Positions 8,365 through 16,310 of a DNA stretch of 35,705 nucleotides are shown piece after piece (position 1 is the first letter of the stretch; every line of letters starts with the position of its first letter). The position numbers were made by a program, and so were the translations under genes. Location of the stretch: IMG/VR virus record IMGVR_UViG_3300030085_002781, positions 6,670-42,374 of that record. The stretch is one strand, 5' to 3'. Origin of the DNA: a virus. A model generated the notes under the pieces. The model saw nothing but the letters and a program-made list of their open reading frames with translations. It was not told where the DNA came from and searched no databases.

Positions 8365-8393
8365 TTGACTTTGTGATTTGTATTTGTTATAAT
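8365..8393 (+). promoter_or_regulatory. Sigma70-like promoter, near consensus
   Basis: TTGACT (8365-8370), 17 bp, TATAAT (8388-8393). RNA would start near 8400. The last two bases of the -10 box are the first two of the ATG at 8392, so RNA from this promoter lacks that start codon. Confidence 0.75.
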
Positions 8394-8619
8394 GCTAGTA
8401 AGAATAATTAAATACGCAAGTGCAATTACAATATTGATTGCAATGAGTTTACATGTTGCAGGGATAACACCTTGGAATAGTATACTTCAATTATGTGGCG
8501 CGGCAGGTTGGTGTTATGTGGGGTATAAGTGGAAAGAGAAAGCAATATTACTTAACTTTCTTCCACAGTTTCTAATCATTGTACCAATGCTAATATGGAT
8601 TTATTGGATTAGTAAGTAA
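8392..8619 (+). CDS. Small two-helix membrane protein
   Basis: A 75-residue hydrophobic protein with a first segment at about 5-25, a TPWN turn, GWCYVGYKW in the middle and a second strong helix (about 53-73). It resembles the small TPWN-containing membrane proteins of marine phages, possibly the DUF6552 type. The start is uncertain: the ATG at 8392 overlaps the -10 box of a strong promoter and has no ribosome site; Met18 (8443) lacks one too. It may be made only from read-through transcripts. Function unknown. Confidence 0.6.
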   Translation: MLVRIIKYASAITILIAMSLHVAGITPWNSILQLCGAAGWCYVGYKWKEKAILLNFLPQFLIIVPMLIWIYWISK

Positions 8620-8628
8620 GGAAATAAA

Positions 8629-9342
8629 ATGACAGTAGGTGTAATTTCAGCAATACCAGAAGAATATTCTAAATTGCAGTGGGACGATGAACCCAAAACA
8701 GAAACAATTATCAATAAGATATTTCAGTTTGGCACTATGAATGGTGTGAAAGTTATTGCCGCAGAATGCGGTATTGGTAAAGTTAATGCAAGTATGACAA
8801 CTGCATTACTTCTAGGACATTTTGGTTGTGATAGTATCGTATTTTCAGGTGTTGCAGGTGGGGTTAACCCCAAATACAAGATAGGTGATGTTATAATCGG
8901 AGAACAGATTATTCAACATGATTATGGTGCAATAGTTAATGGGCAGTTAATTAGTGCAATTCCAGGTAGTTTTCCTGGCATGGTTGATGAAGATGAAGAT
9001 GTATCTTATAAGATGTCTAAAGAAATGAGAAAAGCAGTAGACGATGCTATAGGAGATTATGCACACTTTGGTAGAATACTAACAGGCGACACGTATCTTG
9101 CTTGTACAAGAACAAGAGAAATGTTCTATGAACAATTTAAAGCAGATGCAGTTGAAATGGAAGGAGCCGCTATTGCACAAGTATGTTGTAATTGGCATAA
9201 ACCATTTGTGATTGTTAGAGTTCTAAGTGATTTAGCAGGCAACGAATCGCACTTTGACTTTAATGAATTTGTTGATGAAAGTTCTAAAAAGTCAGCAAAC
9301 ATTGTTAACAAATTATTACCAGTACTAGACGCATGGATGTAA
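8629..9342 (+). CDS. mtnN: 5'-methylthioadenosine/S-adenosylhomocysteine nucleosidase
   Basis: A 237-residue protein of typical MtnN length. It has the N-terminal GVISAIPEE with the catalytic-region Glu, CGIGKVNA, FSGVAGG, VEMEGAAIAQV for the ribose-binding Met-Glu, and RVLSDLAG with the catalytic Asp. MtnN hydrolyses methylthioadenosine, S-adenosylhomocysteine and 5'-deoxyadenosine to adenine plus the sugar. The last is the inhibitory by-product of radical SAM enzymes, two of which flank this gene. AAGGAAATAAA precedes the ATG. Confidence 0.93.
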   Translation: MTVGVISAIPEEYSKLQWDDEPKTETIINKIFQFGTMNGVKVIAAECGIGKVNASMTTALLLGHFGCDSIVFSGVAGGVNPKYKIGDVIIGEQIIQHDYGAIVNGQLISAIPGSFPGMVDEDEDVSYKMSKEMRKAVDDAIGDYAHFGRILTGDTYLACTRTREMFYEQFKADAVEMEGAAIAQVCCNWHKPFVIVRVLSDLAGNESHFDFNEFVDESSKKSANIVNKLLPVLDAWM

Positions 9343-9343
9343 T

Positions 9344-9351
9344 CATAAATA
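9344..9351 (+). promoter_or_regulatory. T4-type late promoter box before the HIT gene
   Basis: CATAAATA ends 8 nt before the next ATG. T4 spacing puts the RNA start near 9357, two bases ahead of the start codon, and no Shine-Dalgarno is present. This is a second possible leaderless late message. Confidence 0.5.
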
Positions 9352-9358
9352 CAATGTT

Positions 9359-9808
9359 ATGATAGAAAAGTTTGAAGATACACCTTTTGAGAAAAATAAT
9401 CAATCTACAGTAGCAGATGATTTTTATTATAGAGTTTATGAAGACAAATGGCCAGTATGCGATGGTCATCTATTATTTGTACCTAAAGAAAATAGCGTAA
9501 AATTTATTACAATAACTTTACAAGCAACTGTCCAATATGGAGAGAAACTTGTGGAAGAAGGAAAGATAGACGGATATCATTTTGGAATGAATATGAGAGA
9601 GCCTGCAGGACAATCTGTAATGTGGCCTCATGTTCATTTTATGCCAAGAAAACAAGGAGACATAGAAGGGTTTCCTGGTAGTGTAAGATTTGCAGTTAGA
9701 AATGGTAGAGGTCCAGCATACTATTTAAATCACCCAGACTTCAAAGAAGAATATGCAGATTTACATCAACATGTTATAGATGAAGAAGGCTTCATACGAG
9801 ATGAGTAA
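9359..9808 (+). CDS. HIT-family nucleotide hydrolase
   Basis: A 149-residue protein with the HIT landmarks: WPVCDGHLLFVPK near 31-43 and WPHVHFMPRK near 89-98. H91 and H93 keep the first two histidines of HxHxH, including the usual nucleophile (H93); the third position is Met95. The family hydrolyses or transfers nucleotides from AMP-linked or dinucleoside polyphosphate substrates. Activity is likely but may be changed by the lost third His. The end overlaps the start of the second radical SAM gene (ATGAGTAA), so the two are coupled. Confidence 0.8.
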   Translation: MIEKFEDTPFEKNNQSTVADDFYYRVYEDKWPVCDGHLLFVPKENSVKFITITLQATVQYGEKLVEEGKIDGYHFGMNMREPAGQSVMWPHVHFMPRKQGDIEGFPGSVRFAVRNGRGPAYYLNHPDFKEEYADLHQHVIDEEGFIRDE

Positions 9809-11255
9809 AACTTTCTGTATTGCTCCTTGGCACGATGTACATGTAATAACAGACGGAACTTTTAAAGGTTGCTGTGTTATGAGTAATGGTGAACAAGAAG
9901 GCAGATTGTGTAATAACGGAAAACCATTAACAGTTGCAGAAGCAGGAATCAAAGGTGCAATAAATTCAGATACAAGTAAACAATTACGTTTAGATATGCT
10001 TAATGGCAAATGGCATACTAATTGTAAACGATGTAAAGACGAAGAAGACTCTGGTATGCGAAGTATGAGACTTCTATATGAAAGTAGATGGGTTGATAAT
10101 AAACAGTTTACTTTTGAAGATGCACAAAAAATAACAAATCCAGAAACAGGCGAACTATCAGAAGACCATACTCCTTTTTATTATGATATTCAATTAGGAA
10201 ACTTATGTAATCTTAAATGTAGAATATGTAGTCCTATTGTTAGTTCTTCATGGATACCTGATTACATGAAGATGATGAAATTAGGTGATAAAGCAAAGAT
10301 AAAAGTAAGAGACGGATTTGATATTGAAGTAGAACATTTACAAGGTAAAAAATATAATATAACTCCTAATCCATTTGCATGGGCAGAATCAGATAAGTTC
10401 TGGGAGCAGATGTCTAGTATTAAATCTAAAATAGATAGATTATATCTTATTGGTGGCGAACCAATGATGATACACAGACACTTTAAGTTTTTAGAAGAAT
10501 GTGTAGAAAGTGGTGATGCAAAAAATATCATATTACAATATGATACTAATTTAACAAATATACCTCAGAAAGTTATGGGATACTGGAAAGAGTTTAAGTT
10601 TGTTGAAATAGGTTTTAGTATAGATGGTAAAGGCAAACAATTAGAATACATGAGACACCCTGTAAAATGGGATCACATGTTGAGAAATATAAACAGAATG
10701 GAAGAGTTTGCAAAACAAAATGATAATATAAAATTATACGATTCTGTAACTATTAGTATGTACAATGTTTTACATATACTTGATTATATTGAATGGAAAG
10801 TAAAAGCAGGATATCATGATTATAATTATCTATTCCAATATCATGACCAACACTTTGGTACACACCCATTACATGTTCCTAGATTTTTAAATTTAAGAAC
10901 GATGCCAGCATCAGCAAAAATAGAAGTAGCAAAAAGATATAATGAATGGCGTGATAAAATGTTGCGTTGGTGTGATGATATTGATAAATGTAGACGAGGT
11001 CATTATTCATACAGAACAACATTAGATAGTCTTAGAAACGCAATCAATGGATTTGTTGATAATCATATTGCATTTTTTAATCAGAACGATAACTCTAAAG
11101 ATATGTATAGATTTTGGAGTTTTACAAATGATTTAGATGAAGTAAGAGGTGAAAGTTTCAAAGAAGTATTTCCAGCAGAATGGGAATTATTCAGTGATTA
11201 CAAAGAAAAACCTCAGTGGAAATTTCTACCTACAGAGACATTTTACGAGGAATAG
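9801..11255 (+). CDS. Twitch domain-containing radical SAM protein (second copy)
   Basis: A 484-residue protein. ATG 9801 is preferred to one at 9780 because it gives the MSKTFC opening shared with the protein at 1147 and is preceded by GAAGAAGG. The twitch-like part has C6, C24-C25 and a CxxC (C75, C78). The SAM-cluster motif is CNLKCRIC (C136, C140, C143) and GGEP is at 218-221. It is longer than the first copy, mainly between the cluster motif and GGEP. The two look like paralogues, perhaps acting on different targets in one pathway. Substrate unknown. Confidence 0.88.
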   Translation: MSKTFCIAPWHDVHVITDGTFKGCCVMSNGEQEGRLCNNGKPLTVAEAGIKGAINSDTSKQLRLDMLNGKWHTNCKRCKDEEDSGMRSMRLLYESRWVDNKQFTFEDAQKITNPETGELSEDHTPFYYDIQLGNLCNLKCRICSPIVSSSWIPDYMKMMKLGDKAKIKVRDGFDIEVEHLQGKKYNITPNPFAWAESDKFWEQMSSIKSKIDRLYLIGGEPMMIHRHFKFLEECVESGDAKNIILQYDTNLTNIPQKVMGYWKEFKFVEIGFSIDGKGKQLEYMRHPVKWDHMLRNINRMEEFAKQNDNIKLYDSVTISMYNVLHILDYIEWKVKAGYHDYNYLFQYHDQHFGTHPLHVPRFLNLRTMPASAKIEVAKRYNEWRDKMLRWCDDIDKCRRGHYSYRTTLDSLRNAINGFVDNHIAFFNQNDNSKDMYRFWSFTNDLDEVRGESFKEVFPAEWELFSDYKEKPQWKFLPTETFYEE

Positions 11256-11283
11256 TATTATACGCACTTAATATGAAAATACT

Positions 11284-11291
11284 GATAAATA
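11284..11291 (+). promoter_or_regulatory. T4-type late promoter box
   Basis: GATAAATA lies 33 nt before the lipase start. Predicted RNA start is near 11297, leaving a 28-nt leader that contains the ribosome site TTAGGAGA. Confidence 0.6.
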
Positions 11292-11324
11292 GTCGTAGTT
11301 ATCTAATAACTTAGGAGACGGACT

Positions 11325-12335
11325 ATGATGGTATTTTTGATGAGATATTTTATAAAATGGGTAATTCAAGGGTGGATACTAGCCCGTATTGCAAAAAGAG
11401 TAAGAAAGTGGCTAGTTAAGAAATATAATTTAGAAGGAAAATTCAAAGAAACAGTAACGACTAAAAAAGATATCGATTGGAAGAAGATTAAATGGTATGC
11501 TGAATTAGCCAGTTACATATATAAAGAAAACGATGATATAAAGAAAAAATATAAAAGCATTGATAAAGATATCTACATCAATGAAATAAATGAAATCAAG
11601 TATTGCGTAATATCAGATAAAGCAAACCAATCATATTACATATCTATCAGAGGTACTAAGAATTCTCACAATGCAATGCAAGATATTAATTTCTTCAAAG
11701 ACAAAAGTTTTAGATTACAAATAGAATTACACACAGGTTTTCACAGAACTGCCGAAATGATAGCAGATGATATCATGGGTAGATTAGATAAAACATGGGA
11801 TGTAACAGTCACAGGTCATAGTTTAGGTGGCGCAGAAGCACTTATCGTAAGTTGGTACTTAGACTATGCAGGATTTAAACTTGCAGAATGTATCACATAC
11901 GGTCAACCTAAAGTAACTGACTCACACGGAATAAGAAGTATGCGTGGTAAAATTAAACTTACACGTGTTGTGAATGAAACTGATGTTGTTGCATTAGTCC
12001 CACCAGCTGGTACACATAGACACAGATACGCACATGGTGGTACTTTAATCAAGTTATTAGACCATGGTAAATACTGTCACTTAGAAGAACCAGATAGTTT
12101 AAACTTTGGAGTAAACAGTTTCTGGTTGTTTGCGGCAAGAGAAGACTTTTCATTTTGGGAAGTAGGTAAAGAGTTACCAGACCATTACATGACAAGTTAT
12201 ATAGAGAATATTAATAAAATCATCAAAGACGGTGATGAAGTAAAATTCAATGAGAGACTAAAATGGATCGAAGACCACGGAATGTTAGGGGAGTTTACTA
12301 GAAATAAAAAGAAGAAAGGTAAGGGTAAAAAATGA
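11325..12335 (+). CDS. Class 3 lipase-like alpha/beta hydrolase
   Basis: A 336-residue protein with the lipase nucleophile elbow GHSLGGA (164-170, Ser166), an upstream ISIRGT strand that provides the oxyanion region, a downstream ETDVVALVPP carrying the candidate acid, and DHYMTSYI near the C-terminus matching the catalytic His of class 3 lipases. The N-terminal 20 residues are hydrophobic and then basic, suggesting membrane attachment. The Lys-rich tail is unusual. It may act on host membrane lipids near lysis; it lies just upstream of the endolysin and behind a late box. Confidence 0.85.
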   Translation: MMVFLMRYFIKWVIQGWILARIAKRVRKWLVKKYNLEGKFKETVTTKKDIDWKKIKWYAELASYIYKENDDIKKKYKSIDKDIYINEINEIKYCVISDKANQSYYISIRGTKNSHNAMQDINFFKDKSFRLQIELHTGFHRTAEMIADDIMGRLDKTWDVTVTGHSLGGAEALIVSWYLDYAGFKLAECITYGQPKVTDSHGIRSMRGKIKLTRVVNETDVVALVPPAGTHRHRYAHGGTLIKLLDHGKYCHLEEPDSLNFGVNSFWLFAAREDFSFWEVGKELPDHYMTSYIENINKIIKDGDEVKFNERLKWIEDHGMLGEFTRNKKKKGKGKK

Positions 12336-12568
12336 AAAAAATAATTGAGATGGATCATTTGCAAAAAGCAGAATCATCTTGGTTCAAGCATTGGTATATG
12401 GCACTTTACTATAGTGGCATTGCTATATTATCGGGACTACTTGGCATAATACATGCTTTTATCCCACCACTGTTTGGATTTCTTCCATACAAGTTAGCGA
12501 AGAAAGTAACAGACGGTACAGAAAAAAACTTTCCAGGTTGTCTTATAGATGACAAAGAAAAGAAATAG
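12332..12568 (+). CDS. DUF6356-like small membrane protein
   Basis: A 78-residue protein starting inside the lipase stop (ATGA). It has an amphipathic start with a WFKHW motif, one long hydrophobic segment (about 27-50) with GIIHAFIPPLFGF, and a polar tail. This order resembles DUF6356 membrane proteins. Its place between a lipase and an endolysin would suit a lysis accessory or holin-like role, but that is inferred from position only. Confidence 0.6.
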   Translation: MKKIIEMDHLQKAESSWFKHWYMALYYSGIAILSGLLGIIHAFIPPLFGFLPYKLAKKVTDGTEKNFPGCLIDDKEKK

Positions 12569-12577
12569 GCGAAGATT

Positions 12578-13018
12578 ATGTACGAGTACAGATGTAAAAT
12601 ATTAAGAATCGTAGATGGCGATACGGTTGATGTTGACATTGACTTGGGCTTTGGAGTGTGGATGCACAGAGAACGTGTTCGTATAATGGGCATTGATACT
12701 CCTGAGTCAAGAACAAGAGACCTCACTGAAAAGAAGTTTGGACTAGCGGCTAAAGAGTTTGTAAGATTTCTAATGCCAGTAGGTTCAAGTCAGATTATAA
12801 TGACACACAAAGACAAAACAGGCAAATTTGGTAGAATACTAGGCGACTTTAAAATTTGGGATAAAGATAAAGAAGACTATGTAACATTTACTACAGTAAT
12901 GTTAGATAATCATCATGCAGTCAAATACGACGGTCAATCTAAAGAAGATATCAAAGAAGCACACTTGAAAAACAGAGAATGGCTAATTAAAGCTGGCCAG
13001 GTAAAATTGGAGGACTAA
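12578..13018 (+). CDS. Staphylococcal nuclease-like protein
   Basis: A 146-residue protein with the SNase (OB-fold) pattern: IVDGDTVDVDIDLGFG (metal-binding Asp residues), RERVRIMGIDTPESR (catalytic Arg and Glu region), and KTGKFGRILGDF matching the second conserved Arg segment. It has no signal peptide, so it would act in the cytoplasm, possibly in host DNA breakdown. Similar proteins are common in marine T4-like phages. It is 2 nt from the endolysin gene. Confidence 0.85.
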   Translation: MYEYRCKILRIVDGDTVDVDIDLGFGVWMHRERVRIMGIDTPESRTRDLTEKKFGLAAKEFVRFLMPVGSSQIIMTHKDKTGKFGRILGDFKIWDKDKEDYVTFTTVMLDNHHAVKYDGQSKEDIKEAHLKNREWLIKAGQVKLED

Positions 13019-13020
13019 AC

Positions 13021-13473
13021 ATGGCTTTTAAATTAAGTAAACGTAGTCTAGCAAGACTAGAAGGCGTTGATGAAAGAATGGTAAGAGTTGTAAAGACAGC
13101 TATATCAGTTTCTAAAATCGATTTCGGGGTTATCCAAGGGTTAAGAACTATTGAAGAACAACGAGAATTGGTAGCCAAGGGAGCATCGCAAACTATGAAG
13201 TCTAAACACTTAGATGGTTTAGCAGTAGATGTTATGGCATATATCGGTAGCAGAGGTTCATGGGAACTAAAACTATATGATGATATTGCTGATGCTTTTA
13301 AAATTGCGGCAGAAGAAGAAGACGTACAAGTACGTTGGGGTGCGGCATGGCATATTAGTGATTTACGTGAATGGGACGGAACCATGCAAGATGCTATGGA
13401 CGCCTATATCGATTTAAGAAGGTCACAAGGGCGTAGGCCTTTCATTGATGGACCACATTTCGAATTAATGTAA
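13021..13473 (+). CDS. M15-family peptidase, endolysin
   Basis: A 150-residue single-domain protein of the VanY/M15 type. Zinc ligands are visible as SKHLDGLAVD (H63, D70) and PHFEL at the C-terminus (H146); QGLRTIEEQ is the usual upstream motif. These enzymes cut peptidoglycan cross-link peptides and act as phage endolysins. There is no signal peptide, so export would need a holin. AAAATTGGAGGAC precedes the start. It is the last gene before a bidirectional terminator. Confidence 0.92.
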   Translation: MAFKLSKRSLARLEGVDERMVRVVKTAISVSKIDFGVIQGLRTIEEQRELVAKGASQTMKSKHLDGLAVDVMAYIGSRGSWELKLYDDIADAFKIAAEEEDVQVRWGAAWHISDLREWDGTMQDAMDAYIDLRRSQGRRPFIDGPHFELM

Positions 13474-13500
13474 AAAAATAAGGGAGCGTTCTGCTCCCTT
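13474..13500. terminator. Bidirectional terminator
   Basis: GGGAGC (13482-13487) pairs with GCTCCC (13493-13498). An A-rich run precedes it and a T-rich run follows it, so it can end both the plus-strand endolysin unit and the converging minus-strand genes. Confidence 0.85.
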
Positions 13501-13502
13501 TA

Positions 13503-13643
13503 TTATTTCCCTTGACCGTTATATTTTTTATATTGTCTTCTTTTATTTTTATTTTTCGGTCTAGTTCTATTTGAATGTCCTATTGAAGTTCTTTTCTTAG
13601 GCCCTCTTTCGTGTGCGGTAGTGTTAGGATTATACCTCGCCAT
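13503..13643 (-). CDS. Small basic protein, 46 residues
   Basis: An open frame opening MARYNPNTTAHERGPKKRT and continuing Lys/Arg/Asn-rich to the stop. AAAGGAAAT lies just ahead of the ATG, and the frame fills the gap between the terminator and the next minus-strand gene. The strongly positive charge suggests nucleic acid or ribosome binding. No family recognised. Confidence 0.6.
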   Translation of the reverse strand: MARYNPNTTAHERGPKKRTSIGHSNRTRPKNKNKRRQYKKYNGQGK

Positions 13644-13659
13644 ATTTCCTTTCTAGTAA

Positions 13660-14076
13660 TTACCACTTCCTACAAGACCAATATCTTGCTTTAGTCTTTG
13701 GACCTGGATTATCACAGTTATGTCTAGCCCTGAAAGATTTTCTTCTTGCAGGATTAGATTTTTTAATCTTCATGTTTGGATCACCAAAGCTAACTTTGAT
13801 AACATTGCCTTTATCATTCTTTACGTAAACCTTAAATTTCTTTACATCACCACGCATTGGTTTGTTTAGTTTAACTTTACGTCCTTGATACTCAGCTTCA
13901 AACATATCGTTTTCATCTTCTGAGAAAGCTAGATAACCAAATTCTTCATGAAAATCTTGGTCATCTTCAATCACAACTTCATTCGTGACAGTTTCGCTAT
14001 TGATAGTTTCTTCATCACGTATTGCGTCAACTATAGAATCACGCAATCTTTTCATTTCTTTTGCTAGTTCGCTCAT
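13660..14076 (-). CDS. Virion-associated candidate with basic Cys/Trp tail
   Basis: A 138-residue protein. The N-terminal half is acidic and helical (MSELAKEMKRLRDSI, then many Asp/Glu). The C-terminal half, from about residue 70, turns basic and ends in a compact tail (NPARRKSFRARHNC, then KTKARYWSCRKW). I recognise this tail type from marine T4-like phage proteins; no enzyme motif is present. The acidic-then-basic layout would suit a prohead core or DNA-contacting protein. It overlaps the next upstream gene by one base. Confidence 0.65.
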   Translation of the reverse strand: MSELAKEMKRLRDSIVDAIRDEETINSETVTNEVVIEDDQDFHEEFGYLAFSEDENDMFEAEYQGRKVKLNKPMRGDVKKFKVYVKNDKGNVIKVSFGDPNMKIKKSNPARRKSFRARHNCDNPGPKTKARYWSCRKW

Positions 14077-14324
14077 TATACTCTTCCTTGTCTACGTGGA
14101 TCGCCCCATACTTGACGAGCATTTACACGTATAAATGGTTTGTTTGTTTCCTTATCGTTTGGATTAGGAATTGTTAATACTACATTACGCCCCTCTTTCC
14201 ATGCTATTCTTTGGTTAAGGCTACGTCTAAACGCATATCCCGGGTCCTGTTTAGTTGAACTTTTCATTGGACTACCTACTATGCCTTTAGAGATATACTT
14301 TTCTCTAGATTTTTTCTTTCCCAT
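14076..14324 (-). CDS. Small basic protein, unknown function
   Basis: An 82-residue protein, Lys/Arg-rich throughout, opening MGKKKSREKYISKG and containing YAFRRSLNQRIAWKEG and VNARQVWGDPRRQGRV. There is no membrane segment or metal motif. Its start overlaps the end of the upstream zinc-ribbon-like gene by 20 nt. Probably a structural or nucleic-acid-binding protein expressed late with its neighbours. Confidence 0.6.
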   Translation of the reverse strand: MGKKKSREKYISKGIVGSPMKSSTKQDPGYAFRRSLNQRIAWKEGRNVVLTIPNPNDKETNKPFIRVNARQVWGDPRRQGRV

Positions 14325-14520
14325 TTTTATCCCTTACTTTTGTACAGTCTGCACATCGGCAACTGTCACATATTTTAACTTCTCTATACTCTCCACCGTC
14401 AATAGCATAGTCTTTAAATGTTGCATACTTAGGACCACCGCAGTGAGAAGTATGACCGCAATTCTGACAACAGGTCTGCGTAGTTTTTGTACTAGGCGAC
14501 TCTATTATCATTTCTGGCAT
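14305..14520 (-). CDS. Small zinc-ribbon-like protein
   Basis: A 71-residue protein with two Cys clusters: CCQNCGHTSHCGG near 17-29 and CDSCRCADC near 51-59. Paired CxxC knuckles this far apart could bind one or two zinc ions. Its start and the upstream stop share TAATG. Function unknown. Confidence 0.6.
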   Translation of the reverse strand: MPEMIIESPSTKTTQTCCQNCGHTSHCGGPKYATFKDYAIDGGEYREVKICDSCRCADCTKVRDKNGKEKI

Positions 14521-14717
14521 TACTTACTTCCTATGTAACCTGCTATGATGCCTATCAATCCTGTTAGAGCCATTTTCATAAGAGTGATAACACTTTCATC
14601 AACTGGTCTATTTTCTTGTAGTGCAACATAATAATCACCGATGATGATAACACCTAGTAGTACTAGTACACCAGCAACTAAAACACAAATTATTAAATCT
14701 TTTAAATTCTTTATCAT
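14520..14717 (-). CDS. Two-helix membrane protein, holin candidate
   Basis: A 65-residue protein with two hydrophobic helices (about 8-28 and 45-62) separated by a polar loop containing ENRPVDES. This size and hairpin layout fits small phage holins, and the endolysin is 1.2 kb away on the other strand. It could equally be another small membrane protein; no family signature is seen. Confidence 0.55.
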   Translation of the reverse strand: MIKNLKDLIICVLVAGVLVLLGVIIIGDYYVALQENRPVDESVITLMKMALTGLIGIIAGYIGSK

Positions 14718-14721
14718 GACA

Positions 14722-15261
14722 TTACTTCTTTGGATGATTGTTTACGTTCTTTGCTTTTCCTCTTCTGTTCTTGTTAGGATCATTTTTTCTTTTTCTTTTT
14801 ACTGCATTAGCGATTGCTTTCTTTCCACCACTTGCACGTAATGAAGCCGCCCTTGCTTTTGATAGACATTTTGGTTTACCTTCACCTGGTTTTGAGTCCC
14901 CACATTTACCAATACGTTCGCCTTTTGTATTGTAACGATCCCAACCGCCACCACCTGCTCCGCCTTTTTTACCTTTACCAAACCAAGCACGTAGGTCTTC
15001 ATCTAATATACTTTCTTTTTTGATTGTTACATCATTGCCGTGTTGTTTACGTAGTTTGTGCCAAGCAGACCTAGCCTCATTTTCTTCTTTGTGTCTGGAT
15101 ACTTCTTTACCTTTAAGACTTATAATATAATCTTCATCTAGTACGCTTTCTTTTTTAACACAGTTAGGAACAGTTTTACCGAACATCTTTTTCATGCCCT
15201 TCTTTTCGTATCCCTTCCAGCACTTTTCAAAAAGTTTATTGTCTATCTCTGTAATTCTCAT
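14722..15261 (-). CDS. Modular basic protein with repeated KKES(V/I)LDED motif
   Basis: A 179-residue protein. ATG 15261 is chosen over one at 15297 because it follows the upstream stop (TAAAATG). In order: a CWKGYEKKGMKKMFGKTVPNC module near 11-31, KKESVLDED, a second copy KKESILDED, a Gly-rich linker, WDRYNTKGERIGKCG, and a long Lys/Arg tail with LSKARAASLRASGGKKAI. These modules recur in marine phage proteins. Both repeats contain L-D-E, which fits the (L/I)xE cleavage rule of the T4 prohead protease gp21. A processed prohead core protein is a reasonable inference. Confidence 0.65.
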   Translation of the reverse strand: MRITEIDNKLFEKCWKGYEKKGMKKMFGKTVPNCVKKESVLDEDYIISLKGKEVSRHKEENEARSAWHKLRKQHGNDVTIKKESILDEDLRAWFGKGKKGGAGGGGWDRYNTKGERIGKCGDSKPGEGKPKCLSKARAASLRASGGKKAIANAVKRKRKNDPNKNRRGKAKNVNNHPKK

Positions 15262-15262
15262 T

Positions 15263-16258
15263 TTACTTCTTCTTTGAATTGCCCCAATTTGAAGCACCTA
15301 CTTTACGACACTTAACTAAGGCACCTGATGCATATGCACTAGGCCAAACTTTGTATCTTGATTTCACTTTATGATAACAAGCATCTTTCTCACCAGCCGC
15401 TTCATCGAATTGTTCTTCTGTCAATGCTTCTGATTTTTCAATGCCTTCCATTTGATAGTAATCATCTTCTGGTTTAATCTCTGGTGCGATTTCAACTGTT
15501 TGATTTACAATTTCTTCTACTGTATTCATATCTGCACCATCTTCAATATATAATGTTCCTTTGTTAAAGAAAGCATTTATATCATGTTGTTGTAGTGCAT
15601 GAATGATTGCACCTTCATAACCTTCATCAATTTGTTCTTTTTCTTCTGATAAAAAGCCTTTTAGTTTTTCTTCTGGAATATGTTTTAATAATTCATCTAT
15701 AGCAGTGTAGTCGCCCATTTTAACATCTTGCATTATTTGTGTAGCTACTTTTTTAAGTAACTCTAAATTGTGACCGTCTACATCTTCTGTTTTCATACCA
15801 GTATAGTCATTGTCAAGTTTTTGAAATTCTTCATAAGACATGTACATATCAGTGTCAGGGTCATAATACTTGCCTTCTTTTGGATCATAGTAAACTACTT
15901 TACCACTTAGCGTAGAGAAAGGACCTTCTAACCCATCACGTGCTTGATATTTTTCTTTATCAATAGATGGTAGAACTTTATAACCTTCTTGTATACTTTC
16001 ACCGTCCATATAATCTGCGACAGTTTGTAAGTATTCTTCTGCTAATGTGATTTTAGATGCAACCCAACCCTCAAGACCTTCTTGTTCTGTTAAGTCTTTA
16101 AGATGTTTTGCGATTCTTACTGAACTTTTAACACTTGATAATAATTGAGACTTTGCCATACTAACTTCATGGTCTGTATGGTTTACGTCTTCTGCATCGT
16201 GTTCTACTACTTTTGTAGCATTCTCAACGATTTTTTTCCAATTTCTTATATCTGACAT
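15263..16258 (-). CDS. Virion/prohead candidate with Cys-rich KVWPSAYASGALVKC tail
   Basis: A 331-residue acidic, mostly helical protein: helical regions at about 1-90, a Tyr/Asp/Gly segment near 115-140 (KVVYYDPKEGKYYDPD), then more acidic helices. It ends in a basic module, DACYHKVKSRYKVWPSAYA followed by SGALVKCRKVGASNWG. This module is widespread at the C-termini of marine phage proteins. Several LxE sites (LTE, LAE, LSE) could be gp21-type cleavage points. It is the first gene of the minus-strand block, with AAAGGAAATAGTT ahead and a late box 53 nt upstream. Confidence 0.68.
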   Translation of the reverse strand: MSDIRNWKKIVENATKVVEHDAEDVNHTDHEVSMAKSQLLSSVKSSVRIAKHLKDLTEQEGLEGWVASKITLAEEYLQTVADYMDGESIQEGYKVLPSIDKEKYQARDGLEGPFSTLSGKVVYYDPKEGKYYDPDTDMYMSYEEFQKLDNDYTGMKTEDVDGHNLELLKKVATQIMQDVKMGDYTAIDELLKHIPEEKLKGFLSEEKEQIDEGYEGAIIHALQQHDINAFFNKGTLYIEDGADMNTVEEIVNQTVEIAPEIKPEDDYYQMEGIEKSEALTEEQFDEAAGEKDACYHKVKSRYKVWPSAYASGALVKCRKVGASNWGNSKKK

Positions 16259-16280
16259 AACTATTTCCTTTAAAAAAACA

Positions 16281-16309
16281 TTGACTTTTCTTAATGTTTA
16301 ATATATAAT
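16281..16309 (+). promoter_or_regulatory. Sigma70-like early promoter, near consensus
   Basis: TTGACT (16281-16286), 17 bp, TATAAT (16304-16309). RNA would start near 16316 and read into the long plus-strand polycistron from 16344. It directly abuts an oppositely oriented late box. Confidence 0.8.
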
Positions 16310-16310
16310 G

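Noticed and set aside
12409-12726. Long minus-strand open frame opposite the DUF6356-like and nuclease genes
   Set aside because: It lies opposite two well-supported plus-strand genes and has no ribosome site or protein-like pattern; it is a shadow frame.
14738-15023. Plus-strand open frames opposite the basic minus-strand protein
   Set aside because: Phe/Leu-rich products arise from reading Lys/Arg-rich codons backwards; no promoter or ribosome site.
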